DNA of 64,000 nt from Symbiodinium microadriaticum (GCA_001939145.1 LSRX01000781.1:38607-102606); one strand, 5' to 3'. Positions 19,798 to 30,608 are shown, counted from the first letter of the stretch. Notes: generated by a model from the sequence alone, not told the origin. A program made the numbers and translations.

Positions 19798-19968
19798 TCA
19801 CTCTGCCCTCTTGACGGGCTCAACGACCCTGGAGAACTTTATCTTCCTGTAGTTGTCATCGTCTTCGCCAGCTGGGTAGAATGCCCGTGCCTTCCTGTTC
19901 TGCCTCCGCAGCCGCAGACGACCCTCCTTGTTGGAAGTAGCTTCGATTAGATCGGTGTATGCTCTCAG
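19798..19968 (-). CDS. Exon-like C-terminal fragment
   Basis: 56 codons on the minus strand ending in TGA at 19800-19798. It starts near a possible 3' splice site (CCCTGAG). The sequence is rich in charged residues (RLRLRRQNRKARAFYPAGED, later KIKFSRVVEPVKRAE) and reads like a basic-acidic C-terminal tail. Two plus frames overlap (19637-19852, 19747-19950) but have weaker composition. Protein not identified. Confidence 0.42.
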   Translation of the reverse strand: MRAYTDLIEATSNKEGRLRLRRQNRKARAFYPAGEDDDNYRKIKFSRVVEPVKRAE

Positions 19969-20095
19969 GGTAAAGGGTACCCCAGTAACCCCTTAATAAG
20001 GGTACCCTTTTTCTTATTATTTGGTTCTAATTTGGGGACCCCAAACTAAAGAGGAAACTAAAAAGGGCAAAAGGGTACTACTGGGGCACCTAGGA
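19969..20095. repeat. Family K element
   Basis: AAAGGGTACCCCAGTA and TACTACTGGGGCACC-type inverted ends with AAGGGTACCCTTTTT inside; a related copy lies at 57880. Confidence 0.5.
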
Positions 20096-20255
20096 GCAAA
20101 GGTATTTGGACCTTCGTAGCTTAAGCTTGAGGGTGTACGTGTTGAGCACACAAGCCGATAAACAAACCCTAAGTTCGCTGACTAAGGGAATCAGCTGCAC
20201 GCACCCAAAGAACGAGACTCTAACCCTAAACCCCAAACCCTAAAAACCCTAAACC

Positions 20256-20345
20256 CTAAATGGTGGCCTCATCCTCCCACGGCAGGAGTGAGAACTCGGT
20301 TTGCAAGGTGCTGCCCGGATCCTTCGGCAACGGCTTAACGCGTTT
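20256..20345 (-). CDS. Exon-like fragment
   Basis: Frame RVKPLPKDPGSTLQTEFSLL then PWEDEATI, closed by a TAG at the telomere-like boundary. Telomere-like DNA lies on both sides. Unknown product. Confidence 0.3.
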   Translation of the reverse strand, partial: KRVKPLPKDPGSTLQTEFSLLPWEDEATI

Positions 20346-20685
20346 AGGGGTAGGGTTTAGGGTCTTAGGGTCTTAAGGTGTTAGCGTCTTAGGGTTTAGG
20401 GTGTTTTAGGGTTAGGGGTTTAGGGCTTAGGGGTTTAGGGCTTTAAGATTTATAGGGGAGGGTTTAGGGATTGGGGTTTATAGAGAGGGTTTGGGGATTA
20501 GGGCTTATAGGGCTTGGAGAGTTTAGGGTTTAGGGTCTTAGGGTCTTAGGGAGTTTAGGTTTAGGGTTTAGGGATTAGGGTTTATAGGGAGGGTTTAGGG
20601 ATTAGGGTTTATAGGGTTTGGGGAGGGTTTATAGGGTTTCGGGTTTCGGGTTTAGGGTCTTAGAGTTTAGGGTTTAGGTTTACCA
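20346..20685 (+). repeat. Telomere-like tract with higher-order units
   Basis: Blocks such as GGGATTAGGGTTTATAGGGA recur, indicating tandem duplication of multi-unit segments. Confidence 0.85.
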
Positions 20686-20790
20686 ACAGGGTCCGTGCCC
20701 AAGTAGTAAGGTTGTAGGTCCGAAAATCCATACTCTAAGTGACTTTTGGCAAATTGAAACCCTACTATAAGGGTACTCGGACCCTGAGGG
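20686..20790 (+). repeat. Family D element
   Basis: Diverged copy lacking the first few terminal bases. Confidence 0.75.
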
Positions 20791-20923
20791 TTATAGGGTT
20801 TAGACATAGAAGCCAAAACAGTTAGAACAGGACGTGGGGATCTACTATGGGTTGGGTACCGCCCCCACCCGGTAACAGTCTATATTAGGGGTCATATTAA
20901 GGGCCATATTGTGCAATCATTAA

Positions 20924-21018
20924 CTATATATATATATACATATACACACACACATACATACATACATACATACATACATACATACCTACATACATACATA
21001 CATACATACATGCATACA
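20924..21018. repeat. Microsatellite TA/CA/CATA
   Basis: Compound simple repeat similar to the one at 3087. Confidence 0.95.
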
Positions 21019-21467
21019 CCCTACATGATTATCTAACTGTTACAGAGTGGGGGCAGCACTCAAGTTATACGTGTTGAAACTGTAACGAGGAACCCGACGG
21101 AGTTAGGGTTTAGAGGGCTTTAAGGGAGGCTTCGATATATTCGCGTTTTGGGGTGTCGGGGCGGCAGGCTTATAGGGCTGAAGGGCCAGGAGTTTAGGGT
21201 CCACGGATAAGGGCTCATGCCTGCCTTGTGGCCTTTGCTGTTGCGCGCGAGTGTTTTCAGATCTGCTTTGGATGTGGGTGTGGGGATTCAAGATGTCCTG
21301 TCTCCATTTGGGCCGCATCTGCGGAGGGTTTATGAAGTCTTGTCTACGGAATGTTGGACTTGTCATAGACATGCAGCCGAAGCTTGACGTGCGCAGATTT
21401 AGTCTTGTGCGAGCTAAGATAACGACTCCGAGTTTGGGTGAGATTGGATGCGCGGCCTCCTTACTCC
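21019..21467. other. Unique island, frames on both strands
   Basis: The 89-codon minus frame (21103-21372) and 77-codon plus frame (21251-21484) overlap and both end in telomere-like codons (LKPSKP, LNPKP). No motif; undecided. Confidence 0.3.
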
Positions 21468-21571
21468 TAAACCCTAAACCCTAGCCCTAAACTTCTCACG
21501 GCGTGCAGGCGTGTTCGACAGATCAGCACGAGCAGGAAGAGCAAGCCGCCCCGCTGGTTGGTCACAGGGTG

Positions 21572-21688
21572 CTTGGAGGCCCAGGGGACTTAGTGGGGCA
21601 TAAGTAGAGTTATAAGTACCCTAAATGGAGTTAGCCTAATTTTAAACCTACTTCAAACCGACCTACTAAGTCCCCTGAACCTCCAAGT
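21572..21688 (+). repeat. Family B element
   Basis: Slightly shortened left arm (GACTTAGTGGGGCATAAG); outer flanks not TA. Confidence 0.8.
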
Positions 21689-22062
21689 GGGCAAAGGGAG
21701 ATTCACAGGTTTAGGGTTCGGGGGATGGCAGTGTAGAGATAACGTCTAGATTCACTCAGCAGTTGCCTTTTAAACGGCATTCACTGCACAAGAGCATCTC
21801 TAGTGTGTGAAGTCTACATGGCTCTTTGAAGGGTCTATGCAAGATCATCAGGTGGTTGTGTATATCAACCCCTGAAAATATGGGGGGGGGGGATTGGGGT
21901 TCCGTAGGTGGGGTTTAAAGTGTTTTTTGTACCTGCCCACCCTCAAACTCGCTAAAATACCGAAAGACAAAGTTGATGCCTGGACTCTTGTATAAGCCGG
22001 GGAAGCGCAATCCTGAACCTTGACACCGTAAGCAAGCCCCGAGCCTCAAGAAAAACAAGATT

Positions 22063-22179
22063 CCCAGAGGGTCCAAGTACCCAATCAAATAGTAGGGTTT
22101 CAAGGTCCAAAGACCCTTCAGAGAGTATGGGATTCTGGGACCTAACACCTTACGTATTTGGGTACTCGGACCCTCTGGG
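22063..22179 (-). repeat. Family D element
   Basis: Both tips are intact (CCCAGAGGGTCC and GGACCCTCTGGG), giving a nearly symmetrical copy. Confidence 0.85.
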
Positions 22180-22261
22180 AGATTCAGAGATTCACATCAC
22201 CAACCAGCGACCACGCCGTAAGCCCTAAACCCTAAACCCTAAGCCCTAAACCAGAAGCCCT

Positions 22262-22381
22262 AGGACAATAGTCGAAAGCCTTCGGCTGAACAAGCATGAG
22301 CACACCGACGGTGTGGTGGGTGATGTCGAACCTGCCACAGAAGTTCAACAACACCTACAGTTGGAGGGCTCCTTGTTGTGA
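22262..22381 (+). CDS. Exon-like fragment
   Basis: 39 codons beginning at the telomere-like boundary and ending TGA 22379-22381; includes TIVESLRLNKHEHTDGVVGD. Balanced composition, no known family. A minus frame covers the same bases but has poorer composition. Confidence 0.3.
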   Translation, partial: RTIVESLRLNKHEHTDGVVGDVEPATEVQQHLQLEGSLL

Positions 22382-22427
22382 GCTGGCTCTGCATGTTGTG
22401 AAAAGGTAGGTTGCTTGAGCCTGCAAC

Positions 22428-22536
22428 CCTGAGGGTCCAAGTACCCAATAATCACATTCTCTCCCAAATACTAACCTACAAAACTACTGTCTGTAAACCA
22501 AGTACCTAAATTATTAGGTCCTTCGGACCCTTCGGG
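22428..22536 (+). repeat. Family D2 element
   Basis: Reverse orientation relative to 1729 (CTACAAAACTACTGTCTGTAA inside). Confidence 0.7.
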
Positions 22537-22608
22537 CAACGAACGGTATGTGGCTGAGGATTTCGATCTATGGTTTGGGGCGGAGGTTGCATGCACTACA
22601 TCCAAGAC

Positions 22609-22702
22609 ATTTTCAGGTGGGTAGTTACCGTTGCAAGAGCCTTATGGAAGGTCTATATACCTTATAGAAGCCCTATATACCCTAGACTCCCCATCTGTAG
22701 TT
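22609..22702 (+). repeat. Family J inverted-repeat element
   Basis: TTTTCAGGTGGGTAGTTACC at the left and ACTCCCCATCTGTAG at the right; the inner CTTATAGAAG units pair. Three copies in the window. Confidence 0.75.
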
Positions 22703-22852
22703 GGACATTTTCTTTAACTACACCACTTAGGGGTGTTGTGGCTTCATCCTTTAGGGTCCAGTCCGGTCCAGCGTGCCACACACGTAACCACAGGACCGAT
22801 TCCCGGGGGCCTTTGTGCAGTCTTTTTTTTATCGCCTAGCTCAAGCCTTTGT

Positions 22853-22965
22853 CATATGGGAGTTTCCCAAATTGAGGGGTACCTTGCTTTGGGGTCCTTA
22901 TAATAAGGATCCTACCATTTGAGGCACTATATTAGGGTCCCCTATATTCGGAAACCCCCATATGT
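22853..22965 (+). repeat. Family I inverted-repeat element
   Basis: CATATGGGAGTTTCCCAAATT to GGAAACCCCCATATG; the centre GGTCCTTATAATAAGGATCC is itself palindromic. Confidence 0.75.
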
Positions 22966-22978
22966 CCACAGCTAGCTG

Positions 22979-23407
22979 GTGACGTCGGGTTCCAAAGCCT
23001 GCGCGCTACGTAAATATGACGGCATTGTTAAAGGTACCGACGTGCTGTTCACGCGCGCCGCGCACAGGCCGACCGCATCGGTATTTGCGGTGTTTCGTGG
23101 ACTTTGCAGCTCAGAACGCTTCGCCTCTCGTGTGTTCTGGGGGGGACCAGAAGCGCGGGCGTGGAGGCCTCGAAACCCTTGGTATTTACGGTATTTCGAG
23201 GACTTGCTGTGTCGAAAACGTCGTTCCTGCCGTTGTCCGGATCAATTTCCACCTAGCATCCATGTCCCAACCATGATAACGTCCAGACAAACTCCGTCCG
23301 CTCCCACAGAGCATCCATGTGCCAACCATGATAACGACAAAGTCGCTGCGCTCCCACAGAGCATCCATGTCCCAACCATGATAACGTCCAGACACACTCT
23401 GTCCTAA
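22979..23407 (+). other. GC-rich island with tandem repeats
   Basis: A 142-codon plus frame is open but begins with ACG or GTG context rather than a clear ATG exon, and its last third is a minisatellite. An internal imperfect duplication (TTTGCGGTGTTTCGTGGACT at about 23083 and TTTACGGTATTTCGAGGACT at about 23185) also lies within. Not assigned to a family. Confidence 0.3.
23255..23400 (+). repeat. Three-copy minisatellite
   Basis: AGCATCCATGTcCCAACCAT plus GATAACG starts at 23255, 23310 and 23370 (55- and 60-bp spacing). Confidence 0.9.
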
Positions 23408-23410
23408 AGG

Positions 23411-23519
23411 AAACTACAGGTGGGGAGTTTAGGGTATATAGTGCTTCCATAAGGCTTCTATAAGGTTATACAGACCTTCTATAAGGCTCCTATAATGGTA
23501 CCTACCCACCTGAAAATGC
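23411..23519 (-). repeat. Family J element
   Basis: Inverted copy; CTACAGGTGGGGAGTTTAGGG to CCTACCCACCTGAAAATG. Confidence 0.8.
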
Positions 23520-23617
23520 CCTAGACGTTGTATCAAATCCTAAATCTTCAGCCGAAGCGAGGGGCAGATAATCAGGGGACGGAGCCCAAGAGCCGCAGAA
23601 GAAATACACACCGACAC

Positions 23618-23700
23618 CCCGAAACCCTAAACCCCGAAATCCCGAAACCCTAAACCCCGAAAACCCGAAATCCCGCAACCGTATACCCTAAAGCCCTAAA
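23618..23700 (-). repeat. Telomere-like tract, CCCGAAA variant
   Basis: CCCTAAACCCCGAAATCCCGAAA units dominate. Confidence 0.75.
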
Positions 23701-24015
23701 GCCCCTCCAACGATAAACCTACAGCCCGTAAGTCCGCAACCCCAATCGCAACCGTGACAACACCATGAAGCCTAACGGTTTAGGGCCAGTTTAGGGTTTA
23801 GGGGCAAACGCCTCAAGCCCTGAAACCCCTGAAACCCTGTTGCACGCTCGTAGAGGTTAAAAAAGGACAAAGCTTCCAAAATCCGATAACATGCCAATAG
23901 AACCTCGGACATCAACAAACTTCTGAAATTTTCGAAGCCAAACTCACGGCCCTTGTGGCCTGCGCTCGACGGCAACACCCCACGTCTCTTCCTGCCCAAG
24001 TCCAGGCTTCGGCCG

Positions 24016-24127
24016 CCCAGAGACTCCAAAACCCCTTAAGTAAGGAATATACCTAAAATCATATAATAGGGTTCCTATCTATGGTTTAAGGTATATTCCT
24101 TAATTAAGGGGTTTTGGAGTCTCTGGG
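24016..24127 (+). repeat. Family C element
   Basis: Clean full-length copy, CCCAGAGACTCCAAAACCCC to the complement. No obvious long flanking duplication here. Confidence 0.9.
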
Positions 24128-24384
24128 CGACTCGCTTGAGGAGATCGTGGGGCTAAGAGGCCGTTCCTGTTAGGTTTAGGGTCTATAGAGGGTTTGGGGA
24201 GTTCGGTTTAGAGAGTTTCGGGAGATAGGTTTAGTTTCGGGAGTTATGAGGGCTTATAGGCCGTTTCTGTTCGGTTTAGGGTTGATGGAAGTTTTCTGCA
24301 GGGAGTCTTGCTTTGCAAGCTTGTTTTGCTTCCGGGGAGGGCTTCAGGGCTCATTTAAATAGTGTCCAGGTGTTCTTGCGTTGA

Positions 24385-24440
24385 AGGGTTTAGGGGTTAC
24401 GGTTTAGGGTTTAGGGCTTTAGGTTTTGGGTTTAGGGCCC
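24385..24440 (+). repeat. Telomere-like tract
   Basis: Short G-rich array. Confidence 0.7.
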
Positions 24441-24562
24441 TTCGGCCGGGTGAAAGGGTATCCCTATAGGGGTCCAAAGGAGGGTAGTACTTGGCTTTAG
24501 GATGGTAGCACTCTCCCGAACCCTTTTTGGTGATACCTACTTTCCCTTAGCATAAAACTACA

Positions 24563-24669
24563 CTAAGGGTCCAAAGGACCTAATAATTAGGTACTTGGTT
24601 TACGGACAGTAGTTTTGTAGGTTAGTATTTGGGAGAGTATATGATTATTGGGCACTTGGACCCTTAGGG
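24563..24669 (+). repeat. Family D2 element
   Basis: Best-preserved D2 copy: CTAAGGGTCCAAAGGACC to GGACCCTTAGGG. Confidence 0.75.
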
Positions 24670-24869
24670 CTAGGTCCAGGCACGGTGGGGTTTTCATTTT
24701 TTGGAGGAAAAAATTATGGCTTTATCAGGTACCTGGATCTTGGGGGCTAGGGCGGCGGCAGGTTTTCTACAGGCTTTCTAATGCTGAAGGATTACATCGG
24801 ATAAGGGTTTAGGGTTTATAGGTTCATAGGTTTATAGGTTTATAGGGTTTGGGGTTTGGGGTTTAGGGT

Positions 24870-25577
24870 GTAAGCATGAGCCTAACTGGCTCCAAATAGC
24901 CTGAGTAAGGGTTTGTGGGTAACATTGATACGAAAAACCCACAGGAAGGAACCCTAAGGAATAGCATTTTGTCCTGGTTTAAGCTTCTTTGCTGCTGCTC
25001 ACAGATAATTTCAGTGGGTACGATTTGTGTGTACTCGGAAGCTTATGGCTTCGTTTGGCGTTTAGGTTTAGGGTTTAGTAAGGGCGTTTCGGGTTTGAGT
25101 TTAAAGCGCCTATCTAGTTGATATATGGCCCTTTAAAAATACAAACCAAAACAATCCGGCTTCCATATACTAACCGCCCAAAGAACCAGAATAAACATGA
25201 TTTGGAAAAACACCCTGGAGCTGCACGATAAGCAAAAATAAACATATTTCCTAAGAGCAGTCAAGTTTCTGGCTGGCAAGGAATATAGCGCTGGCGATTT
25301 GAAGATTGCATCTCCGGTTTTTTTGTTTGGGAGTTTAGGGTTCTAGTGGGGCTTTTCGAGGGTGCTTTGCTTTTCAGGTTCGGATGGTTGGGAGTTTGGG
25401 GCTACGGCTTAGGGCCTAGGGGTAAAGGGCCTAGGTTAAAGTAAGCGGATCCTGGCCGCAGGTTCAGGGTGTAGGGATTTCAGGGTTTGGCGGTTTAAGG
25501 TTTTAGGGGGCTTGACTTAACCGAGAAGAGTCCAGAAACCATCACAGCATTTGCTAGTTTAGAAACCGTACTTAGTA
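24870..25577. other. Mostly unique DNA
   Basis: AT-richer stretch at 25120-25330; small telomere-like patches near 25060 and 25430-25510. The 68-codon frame at 24915 starts with GTG and is not supported. Confidence 0.4.
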
Positions 25578-25715
25578 CTACATGTGCGCGCCCAGTCTTT
25601 GAGCAATCCCCACGCTGGCCCGGGCCTGGGTCAGCAGCTCTCGCATGATTTTCGCTGCCTCCATGTTCAGCAGCAGTGCCATGGAGCCATCAGACCTGAT
25701 ACGGAGAGTATGGGG
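25578..25715 (-). CDS. Exon-like C-terminal fragment
   Basis: Minus frame ending at TAG 25580-25578: after IRSDGS it reads MALLLNMEAAKIMRELLTQA and closes RLGAHM. The amphipathic Leu/Ala/Arg helix pattern is convincing. Possible 3' splice sites lie at TATCAG (about 25697) or ATAGATAG (about 25722). No family recognised. Confidence 0.38.
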   Translation of the reverse strand, partial: PHTLRIRSDGSMALLLNMEAAKIMRELLTQARASVGIAQRLGAHM

Positions 25716-25722
25716 CCTACCT

Positions 25723-26155
25723 ATCTATGTAGCACATAGAGCTCTTATGGTCCTTAACAGCGGGTAATTTGTGTAGAAAGGGTCCAGGACTTTGATACCT
25801 TTATCGGCCAACCTAGCTAGTGGTTCGGCTCAGATTTCTAAGAAGATAACCAGCAACAGGATTTGAATTGAGGGTTTGTGTATTGCTTGAGCTAAAGAGT
25901 TACCTTGAGTCCCACAGCCTACATGGGCGTTTATCCATATTTAATATGCCTGTTCCTGCCAGTGTCCTGGTGGTCCAGAGGGCGCTATAACTACACGTAT
26001 GCTTCTAGATCTGTGCTTTTGGGCCCTCGAACCCAGTGAGCTGATCTGGGTACTTGCAAAGAAAGACCGGTTCACCTAACACCCACCAAATTGAAAACCC
26101 ACCACTCGAAGCCGAAAGGTATCATGTTGGGCCCTAGAAAAGTCTTAAAATACCA
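25723..26155. other. Unique non-coding DNA
   Basis: No repeat family or good frame; possibly intron or upstream DNA of the preceding fragment. Confidence 0.4.
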
Positions 26156-26156
26156 C

Positions 26157-26278
26157 CCCCAAACCCTAAACCCTACACCCTATAAGCCCTAAACCTCAAC
26201 CCTAAACCCTAACCCTACACCCTAAACCCTAAGCCCTAGACTTTACCTCAACCCTAAACCCTAAACCCCCCCCCCCCC
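26157..26278 (-). repeat. Telomere-like tract ending in poly-C
   Basis: CCCTAAACCCTACACCC array terminating in a run of about 13 C. Confidence 0.8.
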
Positions 26279-26397
26279 GGCAAGGACGGTGTACTCCCCG
26301 GTCCGGCCTGAGCACACGAAAGAGCTCGGGGAGCATCGCTTTGTAGAAGCCTCGGACGAAGACGCAAAAGAAGGAGCCGGAGCTGAAAATACGGTTC
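26279..26397 (-). CDS. Exon-like fragment
   Basis: About 39 codons (SFFCVFVRGFYKAMLPELFR, then VLRPDRGV) running into the poly-C/G boundary. The pattern LPELFRVLRPDRG loosely recalls the post-motif III RVLKPGG stretch of class I methyltransferases, but alone this is weak. Confidence 0.22.
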
Positions 26398-26495
26398 ATG
26401 ATATAAATCCTGCGTTACCTTAAGGGCCCTAAACTTAAACTATGGGAATTATGGTACATTCCTTCTTATGGGAATGCAGGATCTATATCATCCAC
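26393..26495 (+). repeat. Family A element
   Basis: TA-flanked; the arms GGTTCATG and CATCCACC each carry a substitution. Confidence 0.85.
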
Positions 26496-26745
26496 CGTAA
26501 GGGGCCTGAACTTCAGTTTTCGGTTTTGGGGTTTAGGGTTTAGGGTGGCAGGTATGGTCGGGAACCGTGAAGAATACCACTGATTCAAGCACCTACACTA
26601 GCTGACGCCAGTCCGGGGCATCATGAGGCCTCCTTGCCTTTGGACTCGCGGATTAGGGCCCATATAACAGGGGAGTGAATGTATCAGAAGGGGACCATAT
26701 GGAAATATAAATGCCAAGTTCTACGAATGGCTCCAAACGGTTGCT

Positions 26746-26835
26746 TTACTTCCCCAATAATTCAGCCAACTTTCAGGTTGCTACTGGATTATGAGAGCCC
26801 AAAAAGTTTAAAGGTGGGGTATTGGAGAACTAAGT
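26746..26835 (+). repeat. Family H element
   Basis: TTACTTCCCCAATAATTC to GGTATTGGAGAACTAAGTTA. Four related copies in the window. Confidence 0.65.
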
Positions 26836-26961
26836 TACGGTCTCTTCAGACCCTAGACCCTAAACCGTGTCAGCTCTTTCGACAGCAGCTTGCAAGGTCT
26901 TCGGGAATGTAGGGTGGACCAGGAGTAGAACGTCAACTTCACGCAAGCTTGTTGAGGGCTT

Positions 26962-27062
26962 GCCTAAGATCCCAAAGAACCCACATTTTTAACGACTTAT
27001 ATAAGGAGATCACAATAAGGAACCCTAAAAGCGAGGTTCTCAAGTCTTAAGGGTCTAGGTAG
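26962..27062. repeat. Family E element
   Basis: ATCCCAAAGAACCCACATTTTT and GGAGATCACAATAAGGAACCC match copies at 55429 and 57319 in inverted arrangement. Confidence 0.55.
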
Positions 27063-27777
27063 ACAACAGGATGCTCTGTGGCTATGATCTACGACAACGG
27101 TTCCAGCCGCCAGCCTTTCATGTTATGGCTTTACTAGTTTACGCGGGTTTAGGGTTTAGGGTCCACAAAAAGCGGTGACGGAGCCAAACTCTCAGCTTTG
27201 AAAAAAATCACTCCCAGAAACGTGGCTGCACACTGGTGGCCCAAAGCCCTAAGCCCTAAACCGTTAAAAACACGGCCACGAGACCCCAAACGCAAATTCA
27301 CGCTTCTAGCCCCGGCGCCCCCGAAACCCGACCGTCTGAATCGAAAAACCCCCAAGATCCGAAAATCCCTAAACCCTACACCCTAAACACCAAAAAACCG
27401 GGAGTCCCAAGCCTAGACCTTTGACTCCCAAAAGCCCTTAGCCCTTCACTTTTAAACCCTAAAGTGCCCTAAAACGCCCTAAAACACCCTACTAAACCCT
27501 AAACCCTAAACCCTAAAACACCCTAAAAGACCCCAAAGACCCGTACATCCCAAAACCCCAAGTCCTCCACCAGACACCACAAAAAACCACCTGCGCCTGA
27601 AACCCCCAAGGACCCCGGACACCCCGAGGACCTTCCTGTGACCTCCTGTGACCACCAAACCCCTACAGAAATAGTAGCCACAAAATTACCTCGACGGTTT
27701 TCTTTTTTTTTTGGGGGGGGGGTTCCCTACTACTCTATTCTAATCATTACCTGCGACCCGAAACCCTACGAAAATGC

Positions 27778-27877
27778 GGTTGATGATATAAATCCTGCAT
27801 TACCCATAGTAAGGAATAGACAATAATTCCCATAGTTTAGGGTCCTTAGGGCAAAATGCAGGATTTATATCATCAAC
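27778..27877 (-). repeat. Family A element
   Basis: Reverse orientation copy with intact 28-bp arms. Confidence 0.9.
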
Positions 27878-28189
27878 AGTGGTAGGGTTATGACCCCGTA
27901 GTTAGAAGGTAGAAAAGCTTGAGGTCGAGGGTCTAGGGTTTAGGGGTCTAGGCAGAACCCCGGCTATGACCCCCTGAGTTGGGAGTTAAAACCCTTCAAG
28001 TTACCATGCCAAACACCAAAGACACTCAAATACATCTAAGGACTTGTGCCCAGTTACCATGCCATAACAACGAAGCCATACTATATACTACTATAGTTCC
28101 GTCTTCTGGGAACTTAACTTGAACCCCTTAACAAGAGCCCAGCAGAACGCTTGGGTTTTTGGATCAACCCAGGTTCAACCCAGAGGCTC

Positions 28190-28287
28190 GACTAGTCCTA
28201 ATTTAAGGAATATGTACCTTAAATCTTACGAGGGTTCCTAAGATAATTTAAAGGCATGTTCCTTAATTAAGGGATCTTGGAGTCTCT
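28190..28287 (+). repeat. Degraded family C element
   Basis: TTAAGGAATATgTACCTTAAAT and TTGGAGTCTCT are recognisable; the left tip is lost and the right tip abuts CCCTAAA repeats. Confidence 0.65.
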
Positions 28288-28769
28288 CCCTAAACCCTAA
28301 ACCCTCAAATCCTAAAACCCTAAAACCCTAAAACCCTAAACCCTGCTATTTGGGTTTTTTGGGATCCCCAGAATATAGGCCCCCTAAACCCGAGTCGAGG
28401 CTCTGCGTAGTCCCCCCGAAGCTTCGAACTGCCTCCGCGGTTGCTTCTGGCGTTTTTCTTTTTTGGGGTTTAGGGTTTAGGGGTTTAAGGGTTCAGAGTT
28501 TAGGGTTTTTGTGCTTTTTGGGGGGTTTGAGGGGTTCAGGGCCGCGAGGGTTTAGGGTGCCAGAAATTAGAGATTGAAGTCCTAAATCTCGACCTTAAAC
28601 TACCATGGCCTAGTTCTCATTCTAGACTCTACAACCCTAAACCCTAAACCCTAAAACTCTACAACCCTAAACCCTAAACCTTGATAGGGGGCGCTACCAA
28701 AGAAAAGCTTTTTCTAGCTAAAGGTAAAGGTCTAGGATTGGGCATGGCTTGGGAGCTGATGGGGCTGAA

Positions 28770-29075
28770 GGTTTGGGGCTTTAGGGCTCTGGGGTTTAGG
28801 GCTCTAGGGCTCTAGGGCTTTAGGGCTCTAGGGCTCTAGGGCTCCAGGGTTTAGGGCTCCAGGGTTTAGGGCTCTAGGGCTCTAGGGCTCCAGGGTTTAG
28901 GGCTCCAGGGTTTAGGGCTCTAGGGCTCTGGGGCTCTAGGGCTTTAGGGCTTTAGGGTTTACGGTTCTAGGGTTTAGGGTTCTAGGGTTTAGGGCTCTAG
29001 GGCTTTAGGGTTCTAGGGTTTAGGGGTTTAGGGTTTAAGGCTTCAGGGTTTAGGGTTTAGGGCTTTAATGTTACA
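28770..29075 (+). repeat. Telomere-like tract, GGGCTCTA/GGGCTCCA variants
   Basis: Expanded array of AGGGCTCTAGGGCTCCAGGG units; a mutated heptamer has been amplified over about 200 bp before reverting to GGGTTTA. Confidence 0.85.
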
Positions 29076-29156
29076 AACCATCTGGGGCTTCCCTTTGTCA
29101 GGTTCGTGGGGAAGTGAGGTTGGTGTCTAGGTTTGGGTGCAGCTCACTACTTTCCT

Positions 29157-29259
29157 TTGGTGATATAAACCCTGCATTACCCATGATAAGGAACATACCA
29201 GAATTCCCATGTTTGGGGTCCTTAAGGTAATGCAGGATTTATATCATTATATCATCAAC
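29157..29259 (-). repeat. Family A element
   Basis: The right arm contains a small duplication ATATCATTATATCATC. Confidence 0.85.
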
Positions 29260-29371
29260 AGTAGTCTCCAATCGCGACACCCCAAACGAGCGATCGTCTT
29301 GAGTCGTCTACGTAAGAAACCACAGTCCAACAGTAAAGCAAGGAACCATACCAACATACCGACTAATTCTA

Positions 29372-29473
29372 AGACGTTTTCAGGTGGGTAGTTACCGTTA
29401 TAGGAGCCTTATAGAAGGTCTATATACCTGATAGAAGCCTTATATACCCTAAACTCCCCACCTGTAGCTTCCT
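29372..29473 (+). repeat. Family J element
   Basis: Same orientation as 22609. Confidence 0.8.
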
Positions 29474-29727
29474 TTAGATTAAGAGCAACACTCACAAATG
29501 GTAGGTGGCTTCGATTCTTCGTCTTCGGGTCTTCTAGAAGTCCGACCGCGCTTTCTCCTGCTCGTTCCTACCTGTCCTGCTTTTATGAGGGTCGTCCGGT
29601 GAGAGAAACCAGAACAGCTGCAGGCAATCTGCACTGGCCTCTGGGACCCAACAGTTTCAGAGACAGGTTTACCCTAAGGGTCCATTTTGGGACTTATAAA
29701 CCTCACTACTTGGGTGCTCTAAGCTTT

Positions 29728-29839
29728 CCCCTAAGGGTCCAAGTTCCCCAAAATAGTAGGGTTTCAAGGTCCAAAAACCATTCCAACTACGAACTTTGGG
29801 GCCGAAAACCTGACTATTCGGCTACTCGGACCCTCTGGG
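29728..29839 (-). repeat. Family D element
   Basis: Diverged centre (CCATTCCAACTACGAAC) but both tips intact. A partial end recurs at about 29927-29950. Confidence 0.75.
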
Positions 29840-29950
29840 TAGTCATATAGTATCTACTTAGGCCTTAAAGTAGTCCCTAATTTTTGCTGAGAGCCCTAAA
29901 CCCTGATGTGCCTTTTTTGGGGGTCTATTTGGGTACTCGGACCCTCAGGG

Positions 29951-30034
29951 TTATCGCTTCATCACAGGTTTTGGAGTCGCCCCGGCCTGTCCCAAGGTGG
30001 TGCCGTCATCAACCTCGTAGGGAGTCTGAGCTTG
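29951..30034 (-). CDS. Exon-like C-terminal fragment
   Basis: Minus frame AQTPYEVDDGTTLGQAGATP then KPVMKR and TAA at 29953-29951. GCAAG just upstream could be a 3' splice site. Good composition; family unknown. Confidence 0.38.
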   Translation of the reverse strand, partial: QAQTPYEVDDGTTLGQAGATPKPVMKR

Positions 30035-30095
30035 CGGGCGTTAGGGTGAAACCTAACATACAGTAGGGTTTAGACAGTTTAGGGTTTAGGGTGAA

Positions 30096-30139
30096 ATTTA
30101 ATATATATATATATATATATATATANNNNNNNNNNNNNN
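30096..30139. repeat. (TA)n microsatellite running into a 14-base gap
   Basis: TA repeat 30096-30125; unknown bases 30126-30139. Confidence 0.95.
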
Positions 30140-30157
30140 TGCTGGCTCTCTTAAAAA

Positions 30158-30262
30158 CCCTAAGGGTCCAAGTACCCAAATAGTAGGGTTTCAAGGTCCA
30201 CAAACTCTTTAGAGTATGGATTTTGGGACCTAAAACCTTCCTATTTCGGTACTCCCTCTGGG
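30158..30262 (-). repeat. Family D element
   Basis: Complete except for a deletion in the right arm (GGTACTCCCTCTGGG). Confidence 0.8.
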
Positions 30263-30608
30263 AAATGGGACCCTTTCGAATCCCCGGCCCGGGAGGATAC
30301 AAACGCCTTAGGGGTGGCTTTCTAGATATCGCAAGGTGGCCCTAATTAATTGGACAAGGGGTTTTGTTGGATATATGCTACGCTATTTTTACACGCAAAC
30401 CCCAAGGCATAGAATACCTCAGCTATTATAAGGTATAGTATGAACAGCTACACATTGGGTCGTCGAGATTTTCGGGACCCACCGCGGCTTGCGTATGAAG
30501 CGTGTCTACAAGTTAGTGCTTTACAATAGGCTGCGTAACAAGCTTCCATAAGCGTTTACCGCCCTATGCAGGGTTTTACATGTTTTTTTGCATGTTTTAA
30601 GCACCCCA
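30263..30608. other. Unique non-coding DNA
   Basis: No family or frame recognised. Confidence 0.4.

Noticed and set aside
25720-26100. Possible RNA gene in a stretch of unique sequence
   Set aside because: No stem arrangement or conserved box was convincing.
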